Positions 17,494 through 26,503 of a DNA stretch of 64,000 nucleotides are shown here, piece after piece. The DNA lies in the NCBI GenBank assembly GCA_030066195.1, contig JASJCB010000050.1, positions 1-64,000 of the forward strand, in the 5' to 3' direction. Each line of letters opens with the position of its first letter. Position 1 is the stretch's first letter. The position numbers and the translations under genes are program-made. The notes under the pieces are model-generated. The model was not told the DNA's origin. It was given only the letters and a program-made list of their open reading frames with translations, and made no database searches. The DNA is from Acidobacteriota bacterium (GTDB lineage Bacteria > Acidobacteriota > Holophagae > Acanthopleuribacterales > Acanthopleuribacteraceae).

Positions 17494-17555
17494 GCGTTCG
17501 GGGAGTTCGCTCCCCCGCAAATGCTCTTGTGCGTTGAAATAGGAGAATACACATC

Positions 17556-17975
17556 ATGTTGATGCCCAACAGAACCAAATATCGCAAAGTTCAAAAGAAG
17601 GTCAAGTTCAAGGCGGCCACCCGCGGAGCCACGCTTTCTTTCGGCGAATATGGGCTGAAGGCGCTGGAGTCGGGTTGGATCACGTCCCGCCAAATCGAGG
17701 CGGCTCGTATTGCCATGACCCGTCACGTCAAGCGTGGTGGTAAGGTGTGGATCCGCATGTTCCCGGACAAGCCGATTACCATCAAGCCCGCTGAAACCCG
17801 TATGGGTAAGGGTAAGGGCAGCGTAGACCATTGGGTTTGTGTTGTTCATGCCGGCAGGATCATGTTCGAGATGGAAGGGGTCAACCCCGAACTCGCGCGT
17901 GAGGCATTTGCCATTGCCGCTCAGAAACTGCCCATCAAGTGCAAGTTCGTATCCCGCCATGGCGGCGAGGAGTAG
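17556..17975 (+). CDS. rplP: 50S ribosomal protein L16
   Basis: A 139-aa L16, at the A-site tRNA elbow of the large subunit. [14 protein letters not shown] and the loop [16 protein letters not shown] are typical; the Arg in this loop (E. coli Arg81) is the oxygenase YcfD target in some bacteria. It starts 62 bp after rpsC with AGGAG; its stop is 3 bp before rpmC. Confidence 0.97.
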   Translation: MLMPNRTKYRKVQKKVKFKAATRGATLSFGEYGLKALESGWITSRQIEAARIAMTRHVKRGGKVWIRMFPDKPITIKPAETRMGKGKGSVDHWVCVVHAGRIMFEMEGVNPELAREAFAIAAQKLPIKCKFVSRHGGEE

Positions 17976-17978
17976 GTC

Positions 17979-18185
17979 ATGAAGATAGATTCTATTCGCG
18001 ACATGGAAAACAGCGCGATCGAGAGCGAGATCCGCGAACAAGAAAAGCAACTGATGGAAATGCGCATGGGCAATGCCATCGGCACGGTGGACAACCCGGT
18101 CGAGATCCGCTACAAGCGGCGTGACATCGCGCGCATGAAGACCGTTCTGCGCGAACGGCAAATCCAATCAGGACAGAGCAAGTAG
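17979..18185 (+). CDS. rpmC: 50S ribosomal protein L29
   Basis: A 68-aa L29, a two-helix protein at the tunnel exit beside L23. The helical pattern, DNPVEIRYKRRDIARMKTVL and the location between rplP and rpsQ identify it. AGGAG lies inside the end of rplP, implying coupling. Confidence 0.95.
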   Translation: MKIDSIRDMENSAIESEIREQEKQLMEMRMGNAIGTVDNPVEIRYKRRDIARMKTVLRERQIQSGQSK

Positions 18186-18191
18186 GTAAAC

Positions 18192-18446
18192 ATGACACAG
18201 AACAGAGGTCAAAAGGTCAAAAGAGTCGGCGTCGTCGTCAGCGACAAAATGGAAAAAACCATTGTCGTCAAGGTGGAGCGTCAATTTGCTCACCCGCTGT
18301 ACAAGCGCACGGTGAAACGGACCAAGAAGTTTCTGGCTCACGACGAAGAAGGTAAGGCGAGCATCGGCGATCGCGTGGAGATCATCGAGGCGCGACCCCT
18401 CTCCAGACGCAAGCGCTGGAAGCTCGTTCGTGTCCTGGGCCACTAA
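18192..18446 (+). CDS. rpsQ: 30S ribosomal protein S17
   Basis: An 84-aa S17, an OB-fold primary 16S-binding protein. [20 protein letters not shown], then [20 protein letters not shown] and [12 protein letters not shown] are family signatures. It starts 6 bp after rpmC. Confidence 0.97.
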   Translation: MTQNRGQKVKRVGVVVSDKMEKTIVVKVERQFAHPLYKRTVKRTKKFLAHDEEGKASIGDRVEIIEARPLSRRKRWKLVRVLGH

Positions 18447-18470
18447 GAAAGGAAGTAAGGAAGTAGCGTC

Positions 18471-18839
18471 ATGATTCAGATGGGAACCATTCTCTCCGTG
18501 GCCGATAATTCCGGTGCAAAGAAGATCGCCTGCATCAACCCGCATGGCGGCGATGTTTCCAAGATCGCCCAACTGGGCGACATCATCACCGCTTCGGTCA
18601 AAGAGGCCTCTCCCGGTGGAACGATCAAAAAGAAGAAGGTGGTCAAGGCCGTCATCGTCCGGCAGAAAAAAGAATTCCGCCGGAAGGACGGTTCCTATAT
18701 CCGTTTCGACGAAAACGCGGCCGTGATCATCAAAGACGACAAGGAACCGGTGGGCACCCGCGTCTTCGGACCGGTAGCCCGCGAGCTGCGCGATCGCAAG
18801 TTCATGAAGATCGTGTCGCTGGCCCCCGAAGTTCTTTGA
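18471..18839 (+). CDS. rplN: 50S ribosomal protein L14
   Basis: A 122-aa L14, at the subunit interface and the binding partner of the silencing factor Rsf[20 protein letters not shown] and [20 protein letters not shown], then FGPVARELR are diagnostic. Normal length and position. Confidence 0.98.
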   Translation: MIQMGTILSVADNSGAKKIACINPHGGDVSKIAQLGDIITASVKEASPGGTIKKKKVVKAVIVRQKKEFRRKDGSYIRFDENAAVIIKDDKEPVGTRVFGPVARELRDRKFMKIVSLAPEVL

Positions 18840-18860
18840 GTACACAGGTGGGTTGTTAAG

Positions 18861-19172
18861 ATGGCAGCAAAAATCAAAAAAGGCGACAAGGTCGAAATTA
18901 TTGCCGGCAAAGACAAAGGGGAACGCGGTACGGTTCTCCGTGTATTCCCTAAAAAGGACAAGGTCATTGTCGAAGAGCTCAACATGGTCAAGAAGCACCA
19001 GCGTCCGGGCCAGAACCGCGAAGGCGGCATCGTTGACCAGGAAGCCCCCGTTCACATTTCCAACGTGATGGTGGTTGACCCCAACGACGACCGGCCCTGC
19101 CGGGTCCGCTTCGAGATTCGCGACGGCAAGAAAACCCGAGTCTCCAAGCGCACCGGCGCCGTGTTGGACTAA
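18861..19172 (+). CDS. rplX: 50S ribosomal protein L24
   Basis: A 103-aa L24, an assembly-initiator protein with an N-terminal KOW motif ([20 protein letters not shown]). The segment [20 protein letters not shown], then [12 protein letters not shown] is typical. It lies 21 bp after rplN. Confidence 0.97.
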   Translation: MAAKIKKGDKVEIIAGKDKGERGTVLRVFPKKDKVIVEELNMVKKHQRPGQNREGGIVDQEAPVHISNVMVVDPNDDRPCRVRFEIRDGKKTRVSKRTGAVLD

Positions 19173-19189
19173 GGTAGCGAGGCAGTACG

Positions 19190-19732
19190 ATGGATGCGAT
19201 CCAAAAGAAATACAATGAACAAGTGAAGTCGAAGCTCCAGGAGGAGTTCGGCTTGAAGAATGTCATGGAAATCCCCAAGCTCGAAAAGATCGTGATCAAT
19301 ATGGGCGTTGGGGAAGCCATCGGCAACATCAAAGTCCTGGACAGCGCGGTCGAGCAGCTTTCCCAGATCGTCGGTCAGCGCGCGGTGATTACCCGCGCCA
19401 AGAAGTCGATCTCCAACTTCAAGCTGCGCGAGGGCATGCCCATCGGCTGCCGCGTCACCCTTCGCGGGGACCGTATGTACCAGTTCTTCAACCGCCTGGT
19501 CAATGTGGCGTTGCCGCGAGTTCGCGACTTTCGCGGCGTGCCCACCAAGTCTTTCGACGGGCGCGGAAATTACACCCTGGGGGTCAAGGACCAGTTGATC
19601 TTCCCGGAAATCGATTATGGCAAGATTGACAAGTCCCGGGGAATGAACGTATGTATCGTTACCACGGCTGAAAACGACGATCATGCCCGTTCCCTGTTGG
19701 CCCATCTGGGCATGCCCTTCAGGAAGAACTAA
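19190..19732 (+). CDS. rplE: 50S ribosomal protein L5
   Basis: A 180-aa L5, the 5S rRNA- and P-site tRNA-contacting protein of the central protuberance. [16 protein letters not shown] and the segment [20 protein letters not shown] are signatures. In most bacteria the S14 gene follows. Here only 79 bp separate it from rpsH, too short for S14. Confidence 0.98.
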   Translation: MDAIQKKYNEQVKSKLQEEFGLKNVMEIPKLEKIVINMGVGEAIGNIKVLDSAVEQLSQIVGQRAVITRAKKSISNFKLREGMPIGCRVTLRGDRMYQFFNRLVNVALPRVRDFRGVPTKSFDGRGNYTLGVKDQLIFPEIDYGKIDKSRGMNVCIVTTAENDDHARSLLAHLGMPFRKN

Positions 19733-19811
19733 TCGTGGACATGCGCAATGCCCGCGTCATTCGGCGGCAAGCCGATAATGCACGGGTCAGAAGTGACAAG
19801 GAGCTCAGAAT
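19733..19811 (+). other. rplE-rpsH spacer lacking rpsN
   Basis: The usual place of rpsN (S14, about 61 or 100 codons) holds just 79 bp. A 27-codon frame opens at GTG 19735 and runs past the rpsH start, but it contains no cysteines and does not resemble either S14 type, so I do not call it a gene. Confidence 0.8.
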
Positions 19812-20210
19812 ATGGTAACCGATCCTATCGCTGATCTGCTGACACGCATCAGGAATGCCCATATGGCCGGCCATGACAAGCTGGACGTTCCCTCTTCCAA
19901 GTTGAAGCAGGCCGTGGTGCGCATTTTAAAGGAAGAAGGTTATATCAAAAACTTCAAGGTGGTGGAAGCCAAGGGTAAGCACCCGGTCGTCCGCGTCTAC
20001 CTGAAGTACGATAATCATGGCAAACCCGTCATCAACGGGTTGGCGCGGGTCTCGCGTCCGGGCCGGCGGGTCTACTGCGGCAAGGACAACATGCCCAAAG
20101 TTCTAAACGGGCTGGGGATTTCTATTTTGACCACCAACAAAGGTATCATGGGCAACCGCAAGGCGAGCGCCCTGGGTATCGGCGGCGAAATCCTCTGTAA
20201 CGTGTGGTAG
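19812..20210 (+). CDS. rpsH: 30S ribosomal protein S8
   Basis: A 132-aa S8, a primary 16S-binding platform protein and in E. coli the repressor of the spc operon. It begins MVTDPIADLLTRIRNAHMA and ends ISILTTNKGIMGNRKASALG, then GGEILCNVW, both typical. Ribosome site AAGGAGC precedes the ATG. Confidence 0.98.
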   Translation: MVTDPIADLLTRIRNAHMAGHDKLDVPSSKLKQAVVRILKEEGYIKNFKVVEAKGKHPVVRVYLKYDNHGKPVINGLARVSRPGRRVYCGKDNMPKVLNGLGISILTTNKGIMGNRKASALGIGGEILCNVW

Positions 20211-20221
20211 GAGAAGAATCG

Positions 20222-20773
20222 ATGTCTCGGATAGGAAAACTGCCGATTCCGCTCGTCAGTGGCGTCAAAGCCACCATCAAAGACAATGAGATTCTGGTGG
20301 AAGGCCCCAAGGGCAAACTGACCGCTCCGATTCCTGAAGGGATTACCGCCACAATCGAAAACAACGAACTCGCGTTTACGCGTGCCGGCGATGAAGGCGC
20401 CGTTCGCGCCAAGCACGGCCTGGCGCGCGCGTTGGCCAACAACTGCGTGGTCGGCGTAACGCAGGGTTTCAAAAAGCAATTGCAAATTATCGGCGTGGGT
20501 TATCGCGTCAACTGCTCTGCCAAAGAGATCGAGTTGCACCTGGGTTACTCCCACCCCATCAAATACCCGCTGCCGGCCGGCATCACCGCCGTGTCCGAGC
20601 AAGATCGCGCCACCAAGTCCATCATCCTCACCATCGAGGGGATCGACAAGCAAATGGTCGGTCAGATCGCCGCAAACATCCGCAAACTGCGCAAGCCCGA
20701 GCCCTACAAGGGCAAAGGTGTTCGCTATCTCGGCGAACAAATCCTGCGCAAAGCCGGTAAGTCCGGTAAATAA
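20222..20773 (+). CDS. rplF: 50S ribosomal protein L6
   Basis: A 183-aa L6, near the GTPase-associated centre. The start is ATG 20222 ([11 protein letters not shown]), preceded by AGGAGAAG; the open frame reaches further up but without a site. The C-terminal [20 protein letters not shown] is the family signature. Confidence 0.97.
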   Translation: MSRIGKLPIPLVSGVKATIKDNEILVEGPKGKLTAPIPEGITATIENNELAFTRAGDEGAVRAKHGLARALANNCVVGVTQGFKKQLQIIGVGYRVNCSAKEIELHLGYSHPIKYPLPAGITAVSEQDRATKSIILTIEGIDKQMVGQIAANIRKLRKPEPYKGKGVRYLGEQILRKAGKSGK

Positions 20774-20787
20774 AGGAGGGTCGGTCC

Positions 20788-21150
20788 ATGAAAGTTTCCA
20801 AGCGTCAGGCCCGAATCAGAAACCACAATCGCATCAGAAAAAAGGTGAACGGCACCGCGGATCGGCCTCGTCTGGCCGTCTTCCGCAGCTTGAAGCAGAT
20901 CTATGTTCAAGCCATCGACGACACCACCGGGAACACCCTGGTCTCCGCGTCTACCCTGGAAAAGGAAATACGTGGGGACGGCAAGAGCGGCGGTAACGTA
21001 GACGCTGCCAAATCGGTAGGCTCTCACATTGCCAAACGGTTGCAGGAGAAGGGTATCGATCAGGTAGTCTTCGACCGCGGCGGATTCCAATACCACGGGC
21101 GAATCAAAGCCCTGGCCGATGCCGCTCGGGAAGCCGGATTGAAATTCTGA
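20788..21150 (+). CDS. rplR: 50S ribosomal protein L18
   Basis: A 120-aa L18, a 5S rRNA-binding protein. [20 protein letters not shown] and the C-terminal [20 protein letters not shown], then EAGLKF identify it. A strong AAGGAGG lies before the ATG. Confidence 0.98.
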   Translation: MKVSKRQARIRNHNRIRKKVNGTADRPRLAVFRSLKQIYVQAIDDTTGNTLVSASTLEKEIRGDGKSGGNVDAAKSVGSHIAKRLQEKGIDQVVFDRGGFQYHGRIKALADAAREAGLKF

Positions 21151-21168
21151 TAGGGAAGGAGAGACAAG

Positions 21169-21684
21169 GTGAATACGACGCCGGCAAAACAAGCGAATGA
21201 TGTCGAATTCCAGGACAGTGTGATTGCCATCAACCGGGTCACCAAGGTGGTCAAGGGTGGTAAGAACTTCTCCTTCTCCGCCATGGTAGTCGTTGGTGAC
21301 GGTAACGGCCAGGTGGGCTATGGCCAGGGTAAGGCCCTGGAAGTTCCCCAGGCAATCAAGAAAGCCGTACAAAACGCCAAGAAGAGCATGATTAAAGTCC
21401 CCCTGATGGACGGTACCATCCCTCACCAGGTGAAGGAGCGGTTCGGCGCGGCTAAAGTAATGCTGCGTCCTGCCAAAGAGGGTACCGGCGTTATCGCGGG
21501 CGGTGCTGTTCGTGCCGTGGTGGAAGCCGTAGGAATTCGCGACATTTGCACCAAGTCCTTGGGATCCGATAACAAAATCAATATCGTGAAGGCCACCTTC
21601 GAGTGCTTGAAGTCCCTGCACGATCCTTACGAGTACAACAAGCTGCGCAAGCGTGAGCAGCCGAAAGCGGAGGCCGCCAAATGA
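21169..21684 (+). CDS. rpsE: 30S ribosomal protein S5
   Basis: A 171-aa S5, an accuracy-determining 30S protein. It has a GTG start and the dsRBD-like block [20 protein letters not shown], then [17 protein letters not shown], followed by [20 protein letters not shown]. The stop TGA overlaps the ATG of rpmD, indicating coupled translation. Confidence 0.98.
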   Translation: MNTTPAKQANDVEFQDSVIAINRVTKVVKGGKNFSFSAMVVVGDGNGQVGYGQGKALEVPQAIKKAVQNAKKSMIKVPLMDGTIPHQVKERFGAAKVMLRPAKEGTGVIAGGAVRAVVEAVGIRDICTKSLGSDNKINIVKATFECLKSLHDPYEYNKLRKREQPKAEAAK

Positions 21685-21857
21685 GCACCATCAAAGTACG
21701 CTTGAAGCGTGGTCTTGCGGGCCGCCTTTATGCGCACCGGCGCATCGTGGCGTCCCTGGGCTTACGCAAGATCAATCAGGTCAAGGAACTCAAGGATTGC
21801 CCCGAGGTTCGCGGTCAGATCAAAAAGATCGATTACCTGCTTGAAGTGGTCGAGTAG
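21681..21857 (+). CDS. rpmD: 50S ribosomal protein L30
   Basis: A 58-aa L30, read directly from the sequence: [20 protein letters not shown], then [20 protein letters not shown], ending LLEVVE. It follows the family pattern of a short beta-alpha-beta protein with the LGLRKIN-x-V core. The ATG lies within the end of rpsE (ATGA overlap), and the gene occupies its usual place before rplO. Confidence 0.95.
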   Translation: MSTIKVRLKRGLAGRLYAHRRIVASLGLRKINQVKELKDCPEVRGQIKKIDYLLEVVE

Positions 21858-21884
21858 GGGCATCGGATAATAAGGAATCAGGTC

Positions 21885-22328
21885 ATGAAACTGAACGAAT
21901 TGAAACCCAATGCCGGCGCAACGCGCTCCCGTAAACGGCTCGGCCGCGGCCCGGGTTCCGGCACCGGCAAGACCGCGGGTCGCGGTCACAAGGGGCAGAA
22001 GTCCCGTTCGGGCTACAGCGCCAAGCGCGGCTTCGAGGGCGGTCAGATGCCCTTGCAGCGCCGCATTCCCAAGAGAGGCTTCAAAAATCCGTTCCGCAAG
22101 GAATACGTGATTTTCAACCTCTCCACCTTCGAGAACCGGGACGTAACCGAGATCAAGCTTGAAGATTATGTTAAGCTTGGTCTGGCCAAGAAGCTTCACG
22201 ACGGCGTCAAGATCCTGGGCAACGGCGAGCTTACCAAAGCGATCACCGTGCATGCCCACAAGTTCTCCAAGTCCGCTCGGGAAAAAATCGAGGCCGCCGG
22301 CGGCTCCTGCGTCGTGATCGAAGCCTGA
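21885..22328 (+). CDS. rplO: 50S ribosomal protein L15
   Basis: A 147-aa L15, a late-assembly 23S-binding protein. The Gly/Arg-rich N-terminal arm ([20 protein letters not shown], then [11 protein letters not shown]) and the C-terminal [20 protein letters not shown] are typical. It sits before secY as in most bacteria. Confidence 0.98.
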   Translation: MKLNELKPNAGATRSRKRLGRGPGSGTGKTAGRGHKGQKSRSGYSAKRGFEGGQMPLQRRIPKRGFKNPFRKEYVIFNLSTFENRDVTEIKLEDYVKLGLAKKLHDGVKILGNGELTKAITVHAHKFSKSAREKIEAAGGSCVVIEA

Positions 22329-22371
22329 GCTGAGGTCACCGGCCCAATACCTTAATTGAAGAGAATGCATA

Positions 22372-23817
22372 ATGGAAAAAGCAATCGAAAGTGTCAAAAA
22401 CATCTTCAAGATCCCCGATCTTCGTAACCGGATCTTCTTCACCTTCGGCATCCTGGCCCTTTACCGGCTGGGTTGCTTCGTGTTGGTTCCCGGTATCGAC
22501 AAAGACGAGTTCGCGGAATTCTTCAAGTCCATCGGTAACGGCATGCTGGACATGGCCAACATGTTCACCGGCGGCGCGCTCTCTCAAGCCGCTGTTTTCT
22601 CCTTGGGAATCATGCCCTACATCACGGCTTCCATTATCTTGCAGATCCTTCAGAAGTCCTGGCCTTACCTGGAGCGTTTGTCCAAGGAAGGCGAGCAGGG
22701 CCGGAACAAGATCAATCGCTACACCCGTTACCTGACGGTAGGTTTTGCCGCGCTGCAATCCTGGGGTGTCGGCACGACCTTGATCAGCCTCAGCAGCAAT
22801 AACCCCGACCTGCTCACCATTCAAAACACCTGGGTGTTCCGCCTGGTGGTCATGATTACCCTGACCACCGGCGCCATGCTGATCATGTGGCTTGGCGAGA
22901 AGATCACTGAAAAAGGTATCGGCAACGGTATCTCCCTGATCATCTTCGCCTCCATCGTGGTAGGGGTGCCCGCCGCCCTCAGTGATTTGTTCCAGAAGGT
23001 TCAAGGTAATGAAATCGAACCCCCGGTGATGGTGGTCTCCCTCTTGCTGGTGATCGTAACCATCGTGTTCGTTGTCTTCTTCGAGCTGGGTGTTCGTAAG
23101 ATCAAGATCCAGTATGCGAAACGAGCAACCGGAACCGGCCAGATGTCAGGAGGCGCGTCCTACCTGCCGTTCAAGGTCAACTCTGCCGGTGTGATTCCCG
23201 TGATCTTCTCCGGGGCGGTTCTGCAATTACCCATGATTGTGCAAGGCTTCGCTACCGCGGACGCCGCGAACATCGAGCCCTGGGTAAGCACTTACGTGCT
23301 GCCCGTTCTCGACCAACTTGCCTACGGACGTCCCCTGTCCCAAGCGGTCTTTTTCGTGGCAACCATGTTCTTCACCTTCTTTTACGTAGACATGCTGTTC
23401 AACCCGAAAGATACGGCGGAGAACCTTAAAAAACACGGTGGTTTCATTCCGGGAATTCGACCGGGCAAGGAAACCCAAAACTATATCCAGGGCGTTCTCG
23501 ATCGCCTTACCTTGTGGGGCGGCCTGTACCTGAGCGCGGTCAGCATCATTCCCACATGGATCATGAGCGGTCTGCAATTGAATGCTCTTCCCTACTGGTT
23601 GGGCGGTGACTTCTTCGAGAGAATCCTACCTTCCATTTTCAACAGCGGCACCAACGTCACCCTGGCCGTTGCGCTGGGCGGTACCAGTCTCTTGATTTTG
23701 GTCAGTGTCGGACTCGATTTCGTGAACCAGGTAGAGAACCAATTGATCATGCGTAAGTACGACGGTTTTACTTCCGGATCGAAGAAAGCCTATATGCGTA
23801 CAAGACGTTACGGTTGA
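22372..23817 (+). CDS. secY: preprotein translocase subunit SecY
   Basis: A 481-aa SecY, the channel subunit of the Sec translocon, with ten hydrophobic segments. Signatures include FTGGALSQAAVFSLGIMPYI (TM2 region), ITEKGIGNGISLIIFA and GGFIPGIRPGKETQNYI. It is somewhat longer than E. coli SecY (443 aa). adk and map, which usually follow in this cluster, are absent; infA begins about 100 bp on behind its own promoter. Confidence 0.97.
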   Translation: MEKAIESVKNIFKIPDLRNRIFFTFGILALYRLGCFVLVPGIDKDEFAEFFKSIGNGMLDMANMFTGGALSQAAVFSLGIMPYITASIILQILQKSWPYLERLSKEGEQGRNKINRYTRYLTVGFAALQSWGVGTTLISLSSNNPDLLTIQNTWVFRLVVMITLTTGAMLIMWLGEKITEKGIGNGISLIIFASIVVGVPAALSDLFQKVQGNEIEPPVMVVSLLLVIVTIVFVVFFELGVRKIKIQYAKRATGTGQMSGGASYLPFKVNSAGVIPVIFSGAVLQLPMIVQGFATADAANIEPWVSTYVLPVLDQLAYGRPLSQAVFFVATMFFTFFYVDMLFNPKDTAENLKKHGGFIPGIRPGKETQNYIQGVLDRLTLWGGLYLSAVSIIPTWIMSGLQLNALPYWLGGDFFERILPSIFNSGTNVTLAVALGGTSLLILVSVGLDFVNQVENQLIMRKYDGFTSGSKKAYMRTRRYG

Positions 23818-23821
23818 CATC

Positions 23822-23850
23822 TTGCAATGGTCGGCTGAAGGTGCTAGGAT
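23822..23850 (+). promoter_or_regulatory. promoter before infA
   Basis: -35 TTGCAA (23822-23827), 17-bp spacer, extended -10 TGC-TAGGAT (23842-23850). The -10 core is identical to the one before rpsL. A better -35 (TTGACA, 23814-23819) overlaps the secY stop but is 25 bp away, so I prefer TTGCAA. Confidence 0.6.
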
Positions 23851-23913
23851 AGGCGAGTTTGCCTATTGGCCGCATCTTTGGCCGATAATTCCCAACGAGT
23901 TAATGGAGAGCCA

Positions 23914-24132
23914 GTGGCTAAAGAAGACGCCATCGAAATGCAAGCAGTCGTCCTGGAGACGCTACCCAACGCCACCTTCAAGGTGGAGCTCGATAACGGT
24001 CATAAGGTGTTGGCACACATTTCGGGCAAGATGCGAAAGAACTTCATTAGAATCCTTCCCGGAGACAAGGTGCTGGTTGAACTTTCGCCCTATGACCTGA
24101 CACGAGGACGCATCGTCTATCGCTACAAGTAG
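23914..24132 (+). CDS. infA: translation initiation factor IF-1
   Basis: A 72-aa IF-1, the OB-fold factor that binds the 30S A site. The start is GTG 23914 ([19 protein letters not shown]) with GGAGAG 6-8 bp upstream; codons upstream of it do not fit the family. [19 protein letters not shown] and [13 protein letters not shown] are diagnostic. rpmJ (L36), normally next, is missing: only 47 bp separate infA and rpsM. Confidence 0.97.
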   Translation: MAKEDAIEMQAVVLETLPNATFKVELDNGHKVLAHISGKMRKNFIRILPGDKVLVELSPYDLTRGRIVYRYK

Positions 24133-24179
24133 CCGGACGGCATGGAAACAAGGCGTTTAACGCCCGCGGAGGAAATAAA

Positions 24180-24548
24180 GTGGCGCGAATTGCAGGGATT
24201 GACTTACCCCCTAACAAAAGAGTCGAAATCGGACTCACTTACATTTACGGCATTGGCCGCACGCGTTCGCAAAAAATTTTGGACCAGGCCGGTATCGACT
24301 GGAGTACCAAAGTAAAAGATTTGACCGAGGAAGAGGCAAGCAAGCTTCGCCGTATTATTCAAGAACAAGGCGACGTGGAAGGTGACCTGCGCAAACGGGT
24401 CAGCTTGGATGTCAAACGTTTGATGGAAATCGGCTGTTACCGTGGCAACCGCCACAAGCGCAACCTGCCCGCCCGCGGCCAGCGCACGCACACCAACGCC
24501 CGGACCCGCCGCGGACGGCGTATTGCCATCCCCGGTAAGAAGAAATAA
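24180..24548 (+). CDS. rpsM: 30S ribosomal protein S13
   Basis: A 122-aa S13, the A-finger protein bridging to the 50S. GTG start after [25 protein letters not shown] and the C-terminal [16 protein letters not shown] are typical. The short spacer before it contains a small GGCGTT/AACGCC palindrome but no L36 gene. Confidence 0.97.
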   Translation: MARIAGIDLPPNKRVEIGLTYIYGIGRTRSQKILDQAGIDWSTKVKDLTEEEASKLRRIIQEQGDVEGDLRKRVSLDVKRLMEIGCYRGNRHKRNLPARGQRTHTNARTRRGRRIAIPGKKK

Positions 24549-24567
24549 CAGTTGGAGCATTGGTTAA

Positions 24568-24963
24568 ATGAGTAAGGGAAAAGCCAAAAAAACGGTTAGA
24601 AAAAAGGATCGACGCCAGGTTGTCTCGGGTGTGGCTCACATCCAGGCCAGCTTCAACAACACGATCATCACTATTTCGGACAAAGACGGTAACGCGCTTT
24701 GTTGGTCGTCTTCCGGTGGACAAGGTTTCCGCGGCTCTCGTAAGGGAACCCCGTTTGCCGCACAGATCGCCTCGCAAACTTGCGGTACCAAGGCCAAGGA
24801 ATACGGCCTTCGGTACCTGGACGTGGAAGTGAGCGGCCCCGGCGCCGGTCGCGAGTCTGCCGTACGCGCCCTGCATTCGCTGGGTTTCGAAATCAAAAGC
24901 ATCAAGGATGTCACCGCCATCCCTCACAACGGCTGCCGGCCGCCCAAGCGCCGCCGCGTCTAA
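24568..24963 (+). CDS. rpsK: 30S ribosomal protein S11
   Basis: A 131-aa S11 of the 30S platform. [20 protein letters not shown] and [14 protein letters not shown], then [20 protein letters not shown] are diagnostic. In most bacteria rpsD (S4) comes next; here 85 bp lead straight to rpoA. Confidence 0.98.
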   Translation: MSKGKAKKTVRKKDRRQVVSGVAHIQASFNNTIITISDKDGNALCWSSSGGQGFRGSRKGTPFAAQIASQTCGTKAKEYGLRYLDVEVSGPGAGRESAVRALHSLGFEIKSIKDVTAIPHNGCRPPKRRRV

Positions 24964-24987
24964 CGCGACGGCCGGGGACTAGCGGGA

Positions 24988-25009
24988 GCGTATCCGGTTA
25001 GGGATACGC
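24988..25009 (+). promoter_or_regulatory. hairpin in the rpsK-rpoA spacer
   Basis: GCGTATCC (24988-24995) and GGATACGC (25002-25009) form a perfect 8-bp stem with a 6-nt loop in the 85-bp spacer where rpsD is missing. It has no U-tract. It may be a processing or translational-control structure upstream of rpoA; function is inference. Confidence 0.45.
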
Positions 25010-25048
25010 GGCTAAGAGTGGATTCAGTTCTGAGGAGGAAAGGTCAGC

Positions 25049-26032
25049 ATGCTCCAGCAAATTAAAGCTTATCAGCGGCCTCGTAGAATTCAATTCAACG
25101 AGGAGGAGCTAACCGAAAACTTCGGCGCGTTTGTCGGCGAACCGTTCGAGCGCGGCTTCGGGATCACTATTGGCAACGCCTTGCGGCGTACCTTGTTGAG
25201 CTCCGTCGAGGGGGCCGCTATTACCGCGGTCAAGATTGAAGGCGTTCTCCACGAGTTCACCTCTATTCCCGGTGTGGTTGAAGATGTTACCGACATCATC
25301 CTCAACATGAAAACCATCCCCATCAAGATGCACATCAAGGAGCCCCAGCGTCTGACCTTGGATGTCAGCGGCCCCGGTAAGGTGACTTCCGCCGATATTG
25401 TTACCACCGCCGATGTCGAGATCCTGGACAGGGAAATCCACATCGCCACCCTGGGCGAGAACGGTCACCTCCGCATGGAGATGAATACCGAGATCAATCG
25501 CGGCTATGTGGTCGCCGAGGAAAACTACAAGGAAGATTTCGAAATCGGTTTCATTCCCCTTGACTCCTCGCACAGCCCCATCCAAACGGTTAAGTACACG
25601 GTCGGCTCGTCTCGTATCGGTCAGCATGCCACCTATGACAAGCTGACTCTGGAGATCACCACCAACGGTTCTATTTCTCCGAAAGATGCCCTGGCCTACG
25701 CCGCCAGCATGTTGCGCGATCAACTGGCCATTTTCGTTCACTTCGAAAATGTTCCTGAGGATGCGCCCAACACCGAAAAAGATGAGGAAAAAGAGCGTCT
25801 GCGCGAATTGCTTGAACGCACGGTCGACGAGCTGGAGCTTTCCGTTCGCTCTCACAACTGCCTCAAGAACGCCAATATCAGGACGATCGGTGAACTGGTC
25901 CAGAAGACCGAATCCGAGATCCTCAAGACCAAGAACTTCGGGCGCAAGTCGCTCAACGAGATCAAAGAAATCTTGCAGCAGATGGGCCTGACCCTGGGCA
26001 TGCAGATCGATCTGGAAAGCTTGAAAAAATAG
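25049..26032 (+). CDS. rpoA: RNA polymerase alpha subunit
   Basis: A 327-aa alpha subunit. The N-terminal dimerisation domain shows [20 protein letters not shown] and [17 protein letters not shown], the signature for assembly with beta and beta-prime. The C-terminal domain (about 255-320), which binds UP elements and activators, carries [20 protein letters not shown] and [14 protein letters not shown]. It has a strong GAGGAGGAAAGG ribosome site. Confidence 0.98.
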   Translation: MLQQIKAYQRPRRIQFNEEELTENFGAFVGEPFERGFGITIGNALRRTLLSSVEGAAITAVKIEGVLHEFTSIPGVVEDVTDIILNMKTIPIKMHIKEPQRLTLDVSGPGKVTSADIVTTADVEILDREIHIATLGENGHLRMEMNTEINRGYVVAEENYKEDFEIGFIPLDSSHSPIQTVKYTVGSSRIGQHATYDKLTLEITTNGSISPKDALAYAASMLRDQLAIFVHFENVPEDAPNTEKDEEKERLRELLERTVDELELSVRSHNCLKNANIRTIGELVQKTESEILKTKNFGRKSLNEIKEILQQMGLTLGMQIDLESLKK

Positions 26033-26046
26033 GTAGGATTTAAACC

Positions 26047-26442
26047 ATGCGACATAAAAAAGCGAACCGGAAGTTAAGCCGGAATACGAACCAACGTCGC
26101 GCACTGCTCAAGGGCCTTGCCATCTCGTTGTTCGAGCACGGTCGTATCACCACGACCTTGCCGAAGGCCAAAGAACTGCGCAAGTACGCCGAACGACTGG
26201 TGACCATCGCCAGGAAGGGAGACGCCAACGCGCATCGCTTGGTTTTTGCCCGCCTGCAAAATAAGAACATCACCAAGAAGCTGCTGACCGAATACGGTCC
26301 CAAGTACTCGGAACGACCCGGCGGCTACACCCGCATCATCAAGCGCGGTCGCCGCCTGGGCGACAACGCCGAGATGGCCTACATCGAAATGGTCGACATG
26401 GATCACTTCGTTGCCGAGGCCGCTGAAAGCGGTGAAGAATAA
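26047..26442 (+). CDS. rplQ: 50S ribosomal protein L17
   Basis: A 131-aa L17, the last gene of the cluster. [20 protein letters not shown] and [20 protein letters not shown] are typical. A strong intrinsic terminator starts 4 bp after the stop. Confidence 0.97.
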   Translation: MRHKKANRKLSRNTNQRRALLKGLAISLFEHGRITTTLPKAKELRKYAERLVTIARKGDANAHRLVFARLQNKNITKKLLTEYGPKYSERPGGYTRIIKRGRRLGDNAEMAYIEMVDMDHFVAEAAESGEE

Positions 26443-26446
26443 GCCT

Positions 26447-26475
26447 AAAGGGGCCCCGGCAACGGGGCCTTTTTT
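26447..26475 (+). terminator. intrinsic terminator of the ribosomal cluster
   Basis: Stem GGCCCCG (26452-26458) with CGGGGCC (26463-26469), loop GCAA, followed by TTTTTT. A textbook rho-independent terminator directly after rplQ. Confidence 0.93.
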
Positions 26476-26503
26476 GATTCAGAACCGAAATCAGGAGGTT
26501 GCC

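Noticed and set aside
19735-19818. 27-codon frame in the rplE-rpsH spacer as a possible S14 relic
   Set aside because: No cysteines, no RCxxCG or PGxxKASW motifs, and it runs into rpsH.
23814-23850. TTGACA at the secY stop as the -35 of the infA promoter
   Set aside because: It is 25 bp from the -10 box; TTGCAA at 17 bp fits better.
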